From the NCBI RefSeq assembly GCF_029962835.1, contig NC_080586.1, forward strand, positions 64,054,001 through 64,118,000: 64,000 nt of DNA, written 5' to 3'. Of the stretch, positions 1 through 10,924 are shown in pieces. The translations under genes were made by a program, and so were the position numbers. The notes under the pieces were generated by a model, which worked only from the letters and a program-made list of their open reading frames with translations, searched no databases and was not told the DNA's origin. The DNA is from Magnolia sinica. Its lineage: Eukaryota; Streptophyta; Magnoliopsida; Magnoliales; Magnoliaceae. Position 1 is the first letter of the stretch, and each line of letters starts with the position of its first letter.

Positions 1-20
1 GCACAAGTGCACTGGCTGTG
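1..20. repeat. 20-bp direct repeat flanking the copia element
   Basis: Bases 1-20 are identical to 10953-10972, 28 bp beyond the right LTR end. Copia integration normally leaves a 5-bp duplication directly touching the LTR. This one is longer, offset on the right, and abuts a truncated LTR on the left. It may be repair filler copied from the right flank or a pre-existing tandem repeat. The window edge prevents a decision. Confidence 0.75.
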
Positions 21-1158
21 CCAAATAAAAACTTATAACAATGAATAATAAAGAAAATGATAGCCAAATTAAATAATAATGCAGGAAAGAAAAACAACCT
101 CAAAATTCAGATCTTGAGAGGTTGATACAAACGTTATTCTAAGGACAACCTTACACCAAAACAGAGTTTATGGTAGGACAACCTTATTTCTAGAAAGGTC
201 TTTGTATCAAGTCTCAAATCGAAGAGGAATACAAAAATAAATATGAACTGAATTGAAATAACTTGTAATTAAAGATGTATTGTTCTAGGGACAGCCATAC
301 ACCATAAAAATGGCAGGGCAACCTTACTGGAACAACTTTCAAAATGAAATTGAAAATCAAGCTTATAAAGGAATAGCAGAAAGTAAATTCTAAGCTATTA
401 CAACATTCTCACAAAGCTTGAAATAATTACAACATTCACCACCATACATACATCCCACAAAAAGAATAAAAACAATTAAAAGAATAAATCAATCAACCAC
501 AACTCAAAGGATTTATAGTGGTTCGCCTGTGTGTTCACCAACTGTTATCCAACAGCCACACAAAAAGCTACTCCACTCCTAATATCCTCACACAGGGGAT
601 ATTAGCGTTCACTAAAGATAGGTTTTCCCAGGTTCACCCAAAACCCTTACAATTGTGTCTTTGTATGTGGGCTTACACAATTAAAAAAACCCCCACTTCT
701 GAGTTTTCCTGGCTTTCCTCAGATAACCAATATAACAAGATTTTTCTGGCAAATCTTGAAAGAAACCAAAATAATAGAAAGGAATTTACAATATGTAAAA
801 TACCTGAATATCTCCTTCGTTGTAGCAGCCCGGTAGAACCAAATCAAAGTAGATGATTGAATGTCCAAGTTCAATGTCCAGTACTCGATTACAATGGTTC
901 TAGATCTAATTGATTTTAAATTAAACCAAACAGGGCTTGCCTTAATTGATTTTGATTCCAAAGAAAGGGAATAACAATTCCTCTTTTCAAATCAGATTGG
1001 AATATAAGAAACAAAATCAATTAAAATAAAGCTAAGGAAAGAAGATATTAAATAAGCACACTTAGCTTAGATGGAGCACAGAATTATCTCTCAGAAGTTC
1101 GACGAAGATTGGCTTGAATACTATAATTAAATCGATGATTTCTTCTGAGATTCGTGCA

Positions 1159-1167
1159 CTATTTATA
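1159..1167 (-). promoter_or_regulatory. TATA box in copia 3' LTR
   Basis: The minus strand reads TATAAATAG. It lies between the palindrome cluster (upstream in element sense) and the U5 side, the expected place for the LTR promoter. Confidence 0.6.
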
Positions 1168-1185
1168 GGTGAGAAGATCGGGTCT

Positions 1186-1565
1186 TCGACTGGTCTAGAG
1201 TGCTCTTCGACTAGTCGAAGCCATAACAGATATTTGAAAGATTAGGCGGGATAAGCGCAGACCGTTCTACGACTGGTCGTAGCCCTCCTACGACTGGTCG
1301 TAGGTCACCTACGACTGGTCGTAGGTTTCCTTCGACTGGTCGTAGGTCCTGCAAAAGTTCACTGGACTTCGAGTCGTAGATTCTACGACTGGTCGAAGAT
1401 GCGTCGACACTGTTCCTACGATCGGTCGAAAAGATTCCAGGACTAGTCGAAGGCTATCTGATTTATCCGTAATTTGTAACAAACTTACGATCGATGAGGA
1501 ATTTCTTAGATTGGTCGAAGCAAGTCTAGGACTAGTCGAAGCAGACCTAAGACTGGTCGAAGAAC
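1186..1565. repeat. Quasi-palindrome cluster in copia 3' LTR
   Basis: About a dozen short units centred on CGACTGGTCG or CGACTAGTCG occur here, many of them perfect or near-perfect palindromes such as CTACGACTGGTCGTAG (1267-1282). They lie upstream of the TATA box in element sense, so they are candidate enhancer or protein-binding sites. The matching cluster in the other LTR (10083-10440) has one unit fewer and more mismatches than the rest of the LTR. Confidence 0.8.
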
Positions 1566-2046
1566 AGACCAATCACATGTAAAATAACATTCGACTTATG
1601 TATCCAAATGACCTACTTCTAAGGTCATCCTATGGTCAAACAAACCTCAATCATGAAGTATGGACATTGAAACAAGAGACCATGAAGAATGAGCCTTGAA
1701 GTCTTGATGTAGACTAAACCTTGAAGTAGCTCAATCATGAAAGTGGCTTGAGTTTCAGCTTGAGTCTTGAGTTCAGCTTGAGTCTTGCCTTGTACTTTCT
1801 TTTTCTTTTCAGCTTGAGTCTTGTGAGCAGTTCTTGCATTCAAGAGTCTTGTCTTGTGATCAGTTCTTTCATTCAAGATCTTGAGTCTTGTACTTGAGAG
1901 CGTTGCTTGATGTGAGCTTAGCTTGTACATGTATGTTGATCCTTGAGAGAGCTTCACTTATGCAAGTTATATATAACAGAGTATAATAGTGATTTTGGCA
2001 CTACAAATTTGACAACAAACAGGGATATAAACTATAGCACTTACAA

Positions 2047-2057
2047 TCTCCCCCTTT
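2047..2057 (-). promoter_or_regulatory. Polypurine tract of the copia element
   Basis: The minus strand reads AAAGGGGGAGA directly before the 3' LTR, the plus-strand priming site for reverse transcription. Similar C-rich runs at 2200-2212 and 2261-2276 could be extra internal tracts. Confidence 0.85.
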
Positions 2058-2492
2058 GTCAAATTAGTGACAAAACACATAACCAAGATAAACATAAAGT
2101 AAAACAACTGGTTAATACATGCAAATCAATAAGCAACATTAAACATTCAACCAGTTTCAACATTCAACAAGATCAAACATATATTCTTCTTGACACCCCA
2201 CTCCCCCTGAGTAACATAACCAATGCTACTCCTCTCACAATCACATTAACAATAAACCATTCTCCCCCTTTTTGTCACAAGATGACAAAGGAGAACTAAA
2301 TAAAGGAATGAGAGTAAACATGAGGAGGAAATAGAGTATAGCACAAGAGTCATAGAGATACTCAAGATAGCATCACAGATATCCAGCATAAATATTACAT
2401 GAAAAACAAATATCCAGCATAGAATCCAACTCAAACTCAATCAAACAAGAGCAAAGTAATAAAGTTATTACAACCCAAAAGTCTCATAGAAA

Positions 2493-3666
2493 CTAGTCAG
2501 AATTAGAACTTGAAGATGGAGCAGGAATAGAAGGATCAAGTTGGTGCATGCCTTTGTTTAAGCGCCTAAGATATTTGCGCATATACTTGAATTGCAAATC
2601 ATGAGCAACAGACATGTTTTCCAACTTAACATTTATATCCTCAACTCTACCTTCTAATGCACTCAGACGTGCATCAACATCAGATGGTACAAAATCTGGA
2701 TCATTAGCAGAGTCAGAATCCAGTTCCTCAAAAATATCATCCATATTAATATCAACACCAGCTTCTTCAGGACCACCATCAACACCACCACCTTATTCAG
2801 GAAGCAGATCCAACTTCATCTTATTAATATTTGTATTGTTGAAGATCAGATGATGGATTGGTGCTTCATCAACAGGCATATCAACTAACATATGAGTAGC
2901 CAATACAGTCATAAAGTATGCAAATGGAATGTCACTATGACCAGGATGGAGTCGAAACTGAAGAATGAAATGACAGATTAAGGAAGGCAAACAAATCTGA
3001 GTACCATTTGAGATAGCATGGATAACACGAACCATAAATGAAGTTAAATCGATTTATTACCCGATCGAGGATACTGATTAGACACAAAGATTTTTTGTGA
3101 AGAATTTCGTATTTGGGTAACAAATACCTTCAGGGGAGCGCATTCCCTTTTGAGTCCATTGAACATCCATATTACACAAGTCTCTAGTGAGCATGCGTTT
3201 TCAGCCATTGAGGGTTTATCGGTTAAATTATGAATTGCAATACCATCATCATTCACATTAATTTCCATAAGGGCTGAAATTAAATGACGATCAACGTCAA
3301 ATGGCCCTTCTCTAGTAGAAATTTGAAAAGTTAAATTATCCTGTGAAAATGCACTAATACATGAAAACATGGATTGGGCAATGGACCGGTATGCAGGCCC
3401 ACCCCAATGCAATAAGTTAGTCCAACCTACAGCTTCAAGCATAGGAAGGATGTCAAATGGAGCAATATGATTGACATCAACGGATGTTCAACGATAACCT
3501 TACGAGATCTAATGTCCCTAACAAATGATGGATCATCATTGGGAACAAGAAGATGACGTTTAGATAAAGGGGTAGATCTGGAGGAAGAAGAAGGACCACG
3601 TGAAGTAGTTTTCTTACCTCTAGAAGCCATTTGCAACAAGGATTTAAAGGAATAAAGAAGTTGCAA
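2493..3666 (-). pseudogene. Accessory ORF of the copia element, putative plant transposon protein-like (broken)
   Basis: Three reading-frame blocks in element sense lie between RNase H and the 3' LTR. The first (to ~3427) starts near 3630 with MASRGKK and a Ser/Arg-rich basic segment. The second (3442-3044) holds a globular part containing LTFQIS and GPFDVDRHLI. The third (3035-2493) has MVRVIHAISNG followed by CLPS and an IPFAYFM segment, then an in-frame stop (~2793), an acidic stretch (DDIFEELDSDS) and a predicted coiled coil (DARLSALEGRVEDINVKLE). The blocks are separated by two frameshifts. The same succession, with matching VCLPS and LPF motifs, is found in the ORF at 45637-46917 of the gypsy element. 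From memory it resembles the plant 'putative plant transposon protein' (Transposase_32-like) family. SIRE-type elements often carry an extra, sometimes 'env-like', ORF here. No membrane helix is evident, so an envelope role is not supported. Confidence 0.75.
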
Positions 3667-3922
3667 AGGATTGAGAAGAGGGTTTGCTCAAAACAGATTT
3701 TTCAAAATCTCAACCCCAAATCTCAATGATTTTCAAGATACAAAGCTTCAAGAGAGAAAAGGAAGCAATCTTGACACAAATATGCAAGAAAAACGGATTT
3801 GGAACACTAACCTTGAAGAACTTGAAGGATGGGTTCGACGAGTCGAAGTTCGGCTCCAAGGAGAAGAAAGAAGAAATGAGGAAGAAAGTGAAAAATCCCC
3901 AATATGAAGTGAAATCCGTGCT

Positions 3923-3993
3923 CCACGACTGGTCGTGGGTATCTACGACCGGTCGTAGTACGACTGGTCGTGTATACTCACGACTGGTCGTAC
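3923..3993. promoter_or_regulatory. Palindrome cluster upstream of the copia accessory ORF
   Basis: Four units with the same core as the LTR palindromes lie here: CCACGACTGGTCGTGG (3923-3938), CTACGACCGGTCGTAG (3943-3958, a perfect palindrome), and two more at 3959-3972 and 3979-3993. In element sense they precede the accessory ORF start by ~0.3 kb and follow the RNase H end by ~0.1 kb. A promoter or operator for the accessory ORF is a plausible inference. Confidence 0.6.
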
Positions 3994-4085
3994 AAACCCT
4001 AAAAATTCAATATCTTGCAATTTACACAAAAATAGGAATTCAATCTAGCAAATATATACAATATTATACAAGAAGGCATAAATTA

Positions 4086-5541
4086 TCAATTTAAAATGCA
4101 CATGCCAAGATCAAATTTCATCTTTTTGAACCTGCTTTTATCAAGAGGTTTTGTGAAAATATCAGCACGTTGATCTTCAGTAGGAATATATTCTAGAGAT
4201 ATAACTTTTTCTTCTACTAATTCCCTTATATAATGAAATCTAATGTCAATATGCTTAGTACGAGAATGCTGAATAGGATTTTTTGAAATATTTATCGCAC
4301 TGGAATTATCACAATGTAATAACATAGAATCCTGTTTAATTCCATAATCACTTAGCATTCGTTGCATCCAAACAAGCTGTGTACATGCATTACCAGCAAT
4401 TTAACTTCAGCTATTGAAAGTGATATAGAATTTTGTTTCTTACTAAACCAGAAACTAGACAATTTCCAATGAAAAACAACCACCACGGTTGATTTTCTAT
4501 CATCTAGATTACCCGCCCAGTCAGAGTACCCAACTAATTGAACATTGGTTTCATGAGGATACCAGAGACCGAGATTTACAATATTTGCGACATATCTAAT
4601 AATTCGCTTGACAACGAATCAAGTGAGATTCTTTTGGATCGATTGATATCTTGCGCAAATACCAACACTTAGAGAAATATCGGGTCTACAGTTAGATATA
4701 ACAAACTACCAATCATACTCCGATAAAGTTTTGAGTCAACATTTTTACCATTAGAGTCTTTTGATAGTTTCGTGGTAGTACTCATAGGAGTATCGAAATT
4801 CTTACCATTCTCAAATCCAAATCTCTTGATTAGGTTCAAGGCATACTTAGATTGAGAAATGAATATTCCTTCAAGTTGTTGCTTTACTTGCAATCCAAGG
4901 AAATAAGTCAATTCCCCAACCATGCTCATTTCAAACTGTGATTTCATCAAATCTGCAAACTCAGTAGTCAAGTCAGTACAAGTTGATCCATAAATGATAT
5001 CATCAACATAAATCTGTACCATTAAGATATGATCATTATGTTTTTTAACAAACAGAGTTTTATCAACAGATCCCATTTGAAAATTATGAGTTAAAAGAAA
5101 TTTCGTTAGTTTCTCATACCATGCCCTAGGTGCTTGTTTTAATCCATAAAGTGCCTTTTTAAGCCGATATACATGATCAATATTTTTGGAATCTTCAAAT
5201 CCCATTGGCTATTCAACATAGACTTCTTCATGTAAATCGCCATTTAGAAAAGCACTTTTCACATCCATCTGATAGATCTTTATCTTTTTAAAACATGCAA
5301 TGGATATAAATAGTCTGATAGATTCAAGACGTGCTACTGGTGCAAAGGTTTCATCGAAATCAATCCCTTCAATTTGAGTATAACCTTGTACCACCAGTCT
5401 AGCCTTGTTTCTAATTATATTTCCACATTCGTCAGACTTATTTTTGAAAATCCATTTTGTTCCAATGATGTGTTTATCTTTAGGTCTTGGTACGAGATAC
5501 CAAACATCATTTCTTATGAATTGGTTGAGTTCATCTTGCAT
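4086..5541 (-). pseudogene. pol: Copia pol: reverse transcriptase and RNase H (interrupted)
   Basis: The reverse transcriptase runs from 5541 to 4669. It shows the copia signatures [45 protein letters not shown] and the catalytic YVDDIIYGS. A stop at 5206-5208 interrupts the frame between EEVYVE and PMGFED, consistent with a Gln-to-stop transition. Bases 4370-4668 are degraded. RNase H resumes at 4367-4086 with LLHCDNSSAI, SRTKHIDIRFH and the terminal DIFTKPL motif that closes copia pol polyproteins. These enzymes would copy element RNA into DNA in cytoplasmic particles. This copy cannot encode a continuous product. Confidence 0.9.
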
Positions 5542-5573
5542 CGCAACAATCCAGCTCTCATCAAGAGCTTCTT

Positions 5574-6700
5574 TTACGTTAGATGGTTCAATTTGGGATG
5601 TAAAACATACATAATTACATATATCCTTAAGTTGTCTACGGTGCGAACACCAGTGAGAGGGTTTCCAAGAATTTGTGTGGTTGGATGATCTTTAACAGTC
5701 CTCAACTCAGAATCAGTTTGATTTGATGAAGTATCAGGTTTATCAATGATTAGTACTTCATCATTATCTGAATTAGAAATTGGTGTGTTTAAATGATCAT
5801 CAATGACAACATTAATGGATTCTTGAATCACACCAGTCCTTTTGTTCAGGACCCTATAAGCTCGACTGTTTAAAGAATATCCTAGAAAAATACCTTCATC
5901 ACTCTTCGTATCGAACTTTCCCAAATTTTCACGATCACGTAAAATATAGCACTTGCTGCCAAAAACTCGAAAGTATTTAACAGTAGGCTTTTTATTGAAC
6001 CACAATTCGTAAGCCGTTTTATTATTATCTTTTTTAGTGTAGACTCGGTTAATAATATAGCAAGCTGTGTTGACTGCTTCAGCCCAAAGATTTTTAGAGA
6101 GCTTCATGCTATTCAACATGACATTAGCCATTTCTTGAAGCACCCTATTCTTCCTTTCTACAATTCCATTTTGTTGTGGAGTTTTGGGAGCAGAGAATTC
6201 ATGTAATATTCCTTGGTCGGTCTCGTCTGTATGGACCATGTGCTATTCTCAAATTCAGATCCATGATCACTACGAATTTTACTGATTTGAGAAGATTTTT
6301 CAGTTTGAATCCTTTTGAGAACTTTTCTTACTTCTTCAAGGGTTTCAGATTTATCCCTTAAGAAGACTACCCAAGTGAATCTGGTAAAGTCATCAACTAT
6401 TACCAAGATATACTTTTTACCACCACGACTTTCCGTTCTGGTAGGTCCTATCAAGTCCATGTGGAGAAGTTCGAGTGGTCTTGATGTGGTATTTGAATTC
6501 ACCTTTTGTGTGAGTTCTTTGTTTGTTTGCCTATCCGGCACTCACCACATATTTTATCTAATTTCAAGTTTGGGTAAACCTCTTACAAGTTCTCGTTTGC
6601 TCAATCGATATAAATTTCGATAATGTACATGTCCAAGACGCGTTTGTGCCATAAATCGGTCTCTGTATGGACCATGTAACATGTTTGATTAGATGAGTGG
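5574..6700 (-). pseudogene. pol: Copia pol: integrase (frameshifted)
   Basis: Two overlapping frames make up the integrase core. The first (6541-6158) has LLHMDLIGP with the first catalytic Asp, TRFTWVVFL, and IRSDHGSEFEN with the second Asp. The second (6239-5574) has PQQNGIVERKNR with the catalytic Glu, then the C-terminal YELWFNKKP and VFGSKCYIL motifs typical of copia. The frames part around 6160-6240, so a frameshift has split the DDE core. The N-terminal zinc-finger region around 6540-6700 is poorly preserved. Integrase would insert the cDNA and make the 5-bp target duplication. Confidence 0.88.
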
Positions 6701-6886
6701 ATTCACTAATAATATAGCAATTTTCGGACGTTCTACGTCCGATTAATATTACAGAACCCTTATTATTTAATATCTCACACTTTGATTAGAAAACCGAACA
6801 TTATGGTTATTATCACATATTTGTGATATACTAAGCAAGTTGTGCTTTAGGCCTTCAACGTATAAAACATTTTTAAACACAGAAGA

Positions 6887-7384
6887 TTAAAAAGTTGAAC
6901 CGCACCTTGGCCTATAATCTTGCATTGCTTCCATCACCAAATGTGATGAACCATCAGTCATCTCTTTCGGATCGGTGAATAAGGCTTTGTCACTTGTCAA
7001 TGCCTGGAGCATCCACCGTCTAGTACCACTTTGAATGACTTGTTGCTTTGAAAGCGGTGTGAGCAACCAAGCGGTGACTTTAGGAACCCATTTCATAATT
7101 GTTTTGGGTTTAGGAACATAGTTGGTCTTCTTTTGTGTATACTTGTAGGAATGACCTATAGAGTTAGATTTTAATAGCTCCTTGAGTAAATCAACTATCT
7201 TTTCAGCTAGTGGATTTCGATTTTGATTAAAGTTGATATGGCTGTTTCTAGGTTTTTGAAAAGTTTTTGAATTTTTAGAAAAATCTTGATAAGTACTTTT
7301 CCCTTTTGAGTTTGAGGACTCTCCTTTAACAAACATAGGAGGAGTATACTTTTGTTTAGGAGGTTGATTTTTATCATAGCCCAA
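6887..7384 (-). pseudogene. Copia gag C-terminus and protease remnant
   Basis: This 165-codon frame holds a Lys/Asn-rich gag tail (PPKQKYTPPMFVKGESSN) and then the region where the copia protease should begin. The usual Asp-Ser-Gly-Cys active-site signature is absent. The sequence between WML and DKALFTD is altered and the catalytic Asp is missing, so this copy has lost protease function. Its start overlaps the preceding gag frame (7794-7207) out of phase, showing another frameshift. Confidence 0.7.
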
Positions 7385-8804
7385 CCCGGATCGATCGCCA
7401 CATTTTTTGATCCTGATAACAATTTTTCTAACTTTGGATCACCTTGGGCATATTTCCATGTGTCCTTTAAACTCAGAAGAGAGGAAACTTCAGTTTTAAG
7501 TTTCTCAATTTCAGATTTTAAATCAACAATTTGAGAGTTTTTAAATTCCAAATCGCATTTTGATTTTTCAAAATTATCTGAAATTTGTGATTTTTCTAAG
7601 ACAAGCGATTCAAAACAATTTTTGAGTTTAGAAAACTTTTCTTTTTGAAGTTTAAGTTTGACAGCAATTTTACAACTTTCCTTATATAGGGCATTGTAAG
7701 CGTCTTGAAGATCATCTTCATTTTCACATTCACTATTCAGATTTTCTTCACTTGTAGAGTCATTATCTGAAAATGTGAATTTGGCTAGAGTCATAAGAGC
7801 TTTGACCTCATTGCCCGACTCGATTTGATAGTGCGTAAGTAAGAACCTTCAGAATCCGATGATTCATCCCATGTAGCAAACATACCCTTCTTCTTGGGTT
7901 TGTCCCTTTTAGGACATCTATTTTCTAAGTTCCCATATTCTTGACAGTTGTAACATTGACTATCTTTCAAAGATTTTCGAGATTTGGTTCTAAACTTCCT
8001 TTTGTCATTTGATTTTTGAAAATCAACTCTTTTCTTGCTTTTGAAAATTTTGTAAAATTTTTAGCTAAAAGAGCCATGTCATCTTCTGAATCAGAAATTT
8101 TCTTCTGAACTACATTTAGAAGATTTTAGAGCGAAAGATTTACCTTTAGGAGCTTTAAAGTTTAACTCGTAGGTTTGTAGAGAACCAACTAGTTCTTCAA
8201 CCCTCATATTATCCGTATCACGGAGTTCCTGGATTGCGGTTACTTTAGAATTGAACCGTTCAGGAAGTGAGCGTAGTATTTTTGCACATACTTTACTTTC
8301 TGGGATTTTATCGCCAAGACCCCACATTGAGTTTACAATGTCATTCAATCTAGTGTAAAAGTCCATAAACATCTCATTTTCCTCCATATGAATTTCTTCA
8401 AATCTGGTTGTGAGGAGTTGGACTTTAGAGTTTTTGACAATTGTAGTACCCTCGTGTGTCATTTCTAATATATCCCAAGCTTGCTTTGCAGTATCACAGG
8501 AAATGATTCTTTTGAACTCATCCGGTGATAGTGCGCAAGTAATTGCATTTAGTGCTTTAGCATTTGCACTACTCTCACTTTTCTGAAGGGTGGTCCATTG
8601 GTAATATGGTGTGGTTTTCATAGACTTTGAACCATCAACCCCAGTAACTTCCATGATAGGAGGATTCCATTCAGTCACTGTGGCTTGCCACACATTTTCA
8701 TCCATTGATTTGAGGAAGATCCTCATTCTGGCTTTCCAATAAGCATAGTTGGAGCCATCAAAGGGTGGAGGCCTAGTGACTGAAAGGCTATCAAAATTTG
8801 ACAT
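7207..8804 (-). pseudogene. gag: Copia gag (interrupted)
   Basis: The N-terminal frame (8804-8091) starts MSNFDSLSVTRPPPFDG and has YAYWKARMRIFLKSMD, AWDILEMTHEGT, FMDFYTRLNDIVNSM and KILRSLPERF, the copia gag (UBN2-type) capsid signatures. A zinc knuckle follows near 7900-7960 (CYNCQEYGNLENRC), in which the usual His of CCHC is Asn. A coiled-coil-rich frame (7794-7207) comes next. Frame changes and stops separate these parts. Gag would form the virus-like particle. The start is well placed, ~55 bp downstream of the primer-binding site. Confidence 0.88.
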
Positions 8805-8859
8805 GTTAGATTTTAATAATCATCGAAGAATTAAATCCAAGAATTAAAATGAGCTATTA

Positions 8860-8872
8860 GGCTCTGATACCA
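8860..8872 (-). promoter_or_regulatory. Primer-binding site of the copia element
   Basis: The minus strand reads TGGTATCAGAGCC, complementary to the 3' end of initiator tRNA-Met, two bases inside the 5' LTR end (8875). This fixes the LTR border and the orientation of the element. Confidence 0.92.
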
Positions 8873-10058
8873 CTTGAAAAGTCCAATCTATATGTCCTAG
8901 AGGGGGTGAATAGGACAATGCCAAATAAAAACTTATAACAGCGGAATAATAAAGAAAATGATAGCCAAATTAAATAATAATGCAGGAAAGAAAAACAACC
9001 TCAAAATTCAGATCTTGAGAGGTTGATACAAACGTTATTCTAAGGACAACCTTACACCAAAACAGAGTTTATGGTAGGACAACCTTATTTCTAGAAAGGT
9101 CTTTGTATCAAGTCTCAAATCGAAGAGGAATACAAAAACAAATATGAACTGAATTGAAATAACTTGTAATTAAAGATGTATTGTTCTAGGGATAGCCATA
9201 CACCATAAAAATGGCAGGGCAACCTTGCTGGAACAACTTTCAAAATGAAATTGAAAATCAAGCTTATAAAGGAATAGCAGAAAGTAAATTCTAAGCTATT
9301 ACAACATTCTCACAAAGCTTGAAATAATTACAACATTCACCACCATACATACATCCCACAAAAAGAATAAAAACAATTAAAAGAATAAATCAATCAACCA
9401 CAACTCAAAGGATTTATAGTGGTTCGCCTGTGTGTTCACCAACTGTTATCCAACAGCCACACAAAAAGCTACTCCACTCCTAATATCCTCACACAGGGGA
9501 TATTAGCGTTCACTAAAGATAGGTTTTCCCGGGTTCACCCAAAACCCTTACAATTGTGTCTTTGTATTTTGGCTTACACAATTAAACAACCCCCACTTCT
9601 GAGTTTTCCTGGCTCTCCTCAGATAACCAATATAACAAGATTTTTCTGGCAAATCTTGAAAGAAACCAAAATAATAGAAAGGAATTTACAATATGTAAAA
9701 TACCTGAATATCTTCTTCGTTGTAGCAGCCCGGTAGAACCAAATCAAAGTAGATGATTGAATGTCCAAGTTCAATGTCCAGTACTCGATTACAATGGTTC
9801 TAGATCTAATTGATTTTAAATTAAACCAAACAGGGCTTGCCTTAATTGATTTTGATTCCAAAGAAAGGGAATAACAATTCCTCTTTTCAAATCAGATTGG
9901 AATAACAGAAACAAAATCAATTAAAATAAAGCTAAGGAAAGAAGATATTAAATAAGCACACTTAGCTTAGATGGAGCACAAAATTATCTCTCAGAAGTTC
10001 GACGAAGATTGGCTTGAATACTATAATTAAATCGATGATTTCTTCTGAGATTCGTGCA

Positions 10059-10067
10059 CTATTTATA
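10059..10067 (-). promoter_or_regulatory. TATA box in copia 5' LTR
   Basis: The minus strand reads TATAAATAG at the position matching 1159-1167. This is the likely promoter for element RNA, which would run leftward. Confidence 0.65.
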
Positions 10068-10082
10068 GGTGAGAAGATCAGG

Positions 10083-10440
10083 TCTTCGACTGGTCTAGAG
10101 TGCTCTTCGACTAGTCGAAGCCATAACAGATATTTGAAAGATTAGGCGGGATAAGCGCAGACCGTTCTACGACTGGTCGTAGCCCTCCTACGACTGGTCG
10201 TAGGTTTCCTTCGACTGGTCGTAGGTCCTGCAAAAGTTCACTGGACTTCGAGTCGTAGATTCTACGACTGGTCGAAGATGCAGAAACACTGTTCCTACGA
10301 CTGGTCGAACAGATTCCAGGACTAGTCGAAGGCTAACAGATTTTATCCAGAATTTGTAACAAACTTACGATCGATCCAGGAATTCTTAGACTGTCGAAGC
10401 AAGTCTAGGACTAGTCGAAGCAGACCTAAGACTAGTCAAA
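10083..10440. repeat. Quasi-palindrome cluster in copia 5' LTR
   Basis: This has the same kind of CGACTGGTCG-centred units as 1186-1565, lacking one 21-bp unit and differing in several others. It lies upstream of the TATA box in element sense. Confidence 0.8.
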
Positions 10441-10924
10441 GACATACCAATCACATGTAAAATAACATTCGGTTTATGTATCCGAAATGACCTACTTCTA
10501 AGGTCATCCTATGGTCAAACAAACCTCAATCATGAAGTATGGACATTGAAACAAGAGACCATGAAGAATGAGCCTTGAAGTCTTGATGTAGACTAAACCT
10601 TGAAGTAGCTCAATCATGAAAGTGGCTTGAGTTTCAGCTTGAGTCTTGAGTTCAGCTTGAGTCTTGCCTTGTACTTTCTTTTTCTTTTCAGCTTGAGTCT
10701 TGTGAGCAGTTCTTGCATTCAAGAGTCTTGTCTTGTGATCAGTTCTTTCATTCAAGATCTTGAGTCTTGTACTTGAGAGCGTTGCTTGATGTGAGCTTAG
10801 CTTGTACATGTATGTTGATCCTTGAGAGAGCTTCACTTATGCAAGTTATATATAACAGAGTATAATAGTGATTTTGGCACTACAAATTTGACAACAAACA
10901 GGGATATAAACTATAGCACTTACA

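Larger units (their letters stand above)
19..2045 (-). repeat. 3' LTR of the copia element (outer end truncated)
   Basis: This sequence repeats 8919-10924 with few differences. On the plus strand its inner end reads TATAGCACTTACA, followed by the polypurine tract. Its outer end begins at TGCCAAATAAAA and lacks the ~44 bp (8875-8918) that form the true terminus of the other LTR. It contains a TATA box and a cluster of quasi-palindromic 16-mers at 1186-1565. This copy has one more 21-bp palindrome unit (around 1306-1325) than the other LTR. Confidence 0.93.
19..10924 (-). mobile_element. Ty1/copia LTR retrotransposon, SIRE type, nearly complete
   Basis: This is a complete-looking copia element read on the minus strand: 5' LTR at 8875-10924, primer-binding site at 8860-8872, gag (8804 downward), protease remnant, integrase, reverse transcriptase, RNase H (to 4086), a spacer, an accessory ORF (3666-2493), a polypurine tract and the 3' LTR at 19-2045. 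The order integrase before reverse transcriptase identifies copia. The ~2 kb LTRs, the GTCCTAGAGGGGG end motif, the CTCCCCCTTTGTC polypurine tract and an extra ORF after pol all fit the SIRE/Maximus lineage. The two LTRs are almost identical over most of their length, so insertion was recent, yet the coding region already carries stops and frameshifts. The left end is abnormal: the outermost ~44 bp of the LTR are missing. Confidence 0.93.
8875..10924 (-). repeat. 5' LTR of the copia element
   Basis: The LTR runs from TGAAAAGTCC to CACTTACA on the plus strand, ~2.05 kb, with TG/CA ends. It contains GTCCTAGAGGGGG near its U5 end, the promoter at 10059-10067 and the palindrome cluster. Compared with 19-2045 it is complete at its left end and has one palindrome unit fewer. 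Confidence 0.93.

Noticed and set aside
2493..3666. Retroviral-like envelope gene in the copia element
   Set aside because: The position would fit an 'env-like' ORF, but no signal peptide, transmembrane helix or cleavage motif is visible. The motifs match the cytosolic or nuclear-type accessory ORF of the gypsy element instead.
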